NCBI GenBank assembly: GCA_947304085.1
Contig: CAMZAC010000049.1
Span: 1-5,700, forward strand
Direction of reading: 5' to 3'
Length of the DNA: 5,700 bases
From: an uncultured Alphaproteobacteria bacterium
Lineage (GTDB): Bacteria; Pseudomonadota; Alphaproteobacteria; Rs-D84
Numbering within the stretch: the stretch's first letter is position 1; every line of letters begins with the position of its first letter. Positions 5,142 to 5,700 of the stretch are shown here, piece after piece. Under the pieces are notes generated by a model. That model made no database searches. It saw nothing but the letters and a program-made list of their open reading frames with translations, and was not told where the DNA came from. Position numbers and translations under genes: made by a program.

Positions 5142-5700
5142 TTATATGCCTCTATATTTTCTTTTAAACAAAACCTCTCTCATTCGTTTTTGTTCTCTTT
5201 TCTTATCTTGAAACTTTTTCCGAGCCAGTTGTGCTTCGAGTTCGACAATTTTTTGTTCTTGCTGTAGTAAATCTACGATATCTTTGTGCTCATTTATAGC
5301 CGCCCACATCAATGCTGTACGACCATAATTATCTGTTATATTTTTATATGCACCGGCTTTAATAAGCGATTTTACGATATCTGTGTGACCGTTTTTAGCC
5401 GCCAACATCAATGCTGTACAACCATCATTATCTGTTATATCTAATTTTGCACCGGCTGTAATCAGCGAATCTACGATGTCTTTGTCACCGTTTTCAGCCG
5501 CCAACATCAATGCTGTACAACCATCATTACATTTTATATCTTTATCTGCACCGGCTTTAATCAGCGAATCTACGATGTCTTTGCGATTATTCAGCGCCGC
5601 CCACATCAATGCTGTACGACCACAATTATCTTTTATATCTTTATCTGCACCGGCTGTAATCAGCGAATCTACGATGTCTTTGTCACCGTTTTCAGCCGCC
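5142..5700 (-). CDS. Ankyrin-repeat protein (N-terminus beyond window)
   Basis: The frame stays open to the window edge at 5700, giving 185 visible residues. The ATG at 5609 is the Met of a repeat (TALMWAA), not a start. Four complete 33-residue ankyrin repeats are visible, each with the pattern DNxGxTALMxAAxNGxxDIVxSLIxAGA, plus parts of one more at each end. Ankyrin stacks bind other proteins. In symbiotic and parasitic bacteria such proteins are often effectors delivered to the host cell, but nothing here proves secretion. The last 40 or so residues are a highly charged, Lys/Arg-rich helix (QQEQKIVELEAQLARKK), probably a short coiled coil. The gene converges on prmC, with the shared terminator at 5109-5132 between. 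The promoter and N-terminus are not in the window. Confidence 0.93.
   Translation of the reverse strand, partial: AAENGDKDIVDSLITAGADKDIKDNCGRTALMWAALNNRKDIVDSLIKAGADKDIKCNDGCTALMLAAENGDKDIVDSLITAGAKLDITDNDGCTALMLAAKNGHTDIVKSLIKAGAYKNITDNYGRTALMWAAINEHKDIVDLLQQEQKIVELEAQLARKKFQDKKREQKRMREVLFKRKYRGI
5299..5700 (-). repeat. Tandem 99-bp ankyrin-coding repeats
   Basis: Units begin at 5299, 5398, 5497 and 5596, with the start of the next at 5695, at an exact 99-base period (33 codons). Identity is very high at DNA level. The 55 bases at 5448-5502 are the same as 5646-5700, two units apart, which points to recent expansion or gene conversion. The 5299 unit, nearest the C-terminus, is the most diverged. 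Confidence 0.95.

Noticed and set aside
5607..5609. ATG as the start of the ankyrin gene
   Set aside because: It is an internal repeat Met. The frame continues with ankyrin sequence to the window edge.
5299..5700. CRISPR-like regular repeat
   Set aside because: The 99-bp period has no unique spacers, and all of it translates into ankyrin repeats.

Overview
The window looks like part of an AT-rich, host-associated bacterial genome, most likely an alphaproteobacterium of the intracellular or gut-commensal kind. The reasons are modest AT-rich base composition, an ankyrin-repeat gene, a small family of tandem solenoid-like proteins, and a cytosolic-looking zincin beside ordinary housekeeping genes. 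No rRNA, tRNA, transposase, integrase or CRISPR array is visible, so the taxonomic placement is inference.

Layout, left to right. At 1-731 two paralogous small genes (A, cut by the window edge, and B) run leftward as an operon behind a good promoter at 774-802. At 836-859 a leftward terminator closes the transcription unit that begins further right. At 876-1204 lies a chimeric gene (C): its first 49 codons belong to the same family as A and B, and its last 45 codons are an in-frame copy of the catalytic core of the nearby M23 peptidase gene. A broken remnant of that peptidase's 3' end follows. At 1277-2986 is a 569-codon gene for an unrecognised protein with an HELEH zinc-protease motif. At 3014-4315 is an intact membrane-anchored M23 peptidoglycan endopeptidase of the MepM type, 27 bp upstream of the zincin gene and apparently in one operon with it. 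A compact divergent promoter at 4303-4351 serves this peptidase leftward and prmC (release-factor glutamine methyltransferase, 4337-5104) rightward. A two-way terminator at 5109-5132 separates prmC from the 3' end of a leftward ankyrin-repeat gene that runs off the window at 5700.

The most notable structure is the 876-3059 block. The 3' end of the M23 gene occurs twice, about 2.1 kb apart, with the zincin gene and chimera C between the copies. The outer copy has lost 226 bp internally and still sits just before a strong terminator, which was plausibly the original terminator of the M23 gene. The 45 shared codons differ at ten third positions and encode identical amino acids, so this is not simple pseudogene decay. 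I read it as an insertion that duplicated or imported the end of a cell-wall gene and then created a new fusion ORF. The zincin-chimera cassette and the small tandem family are the candidates for an undescribed accessory system, but no function can be assigned from sequence alone.
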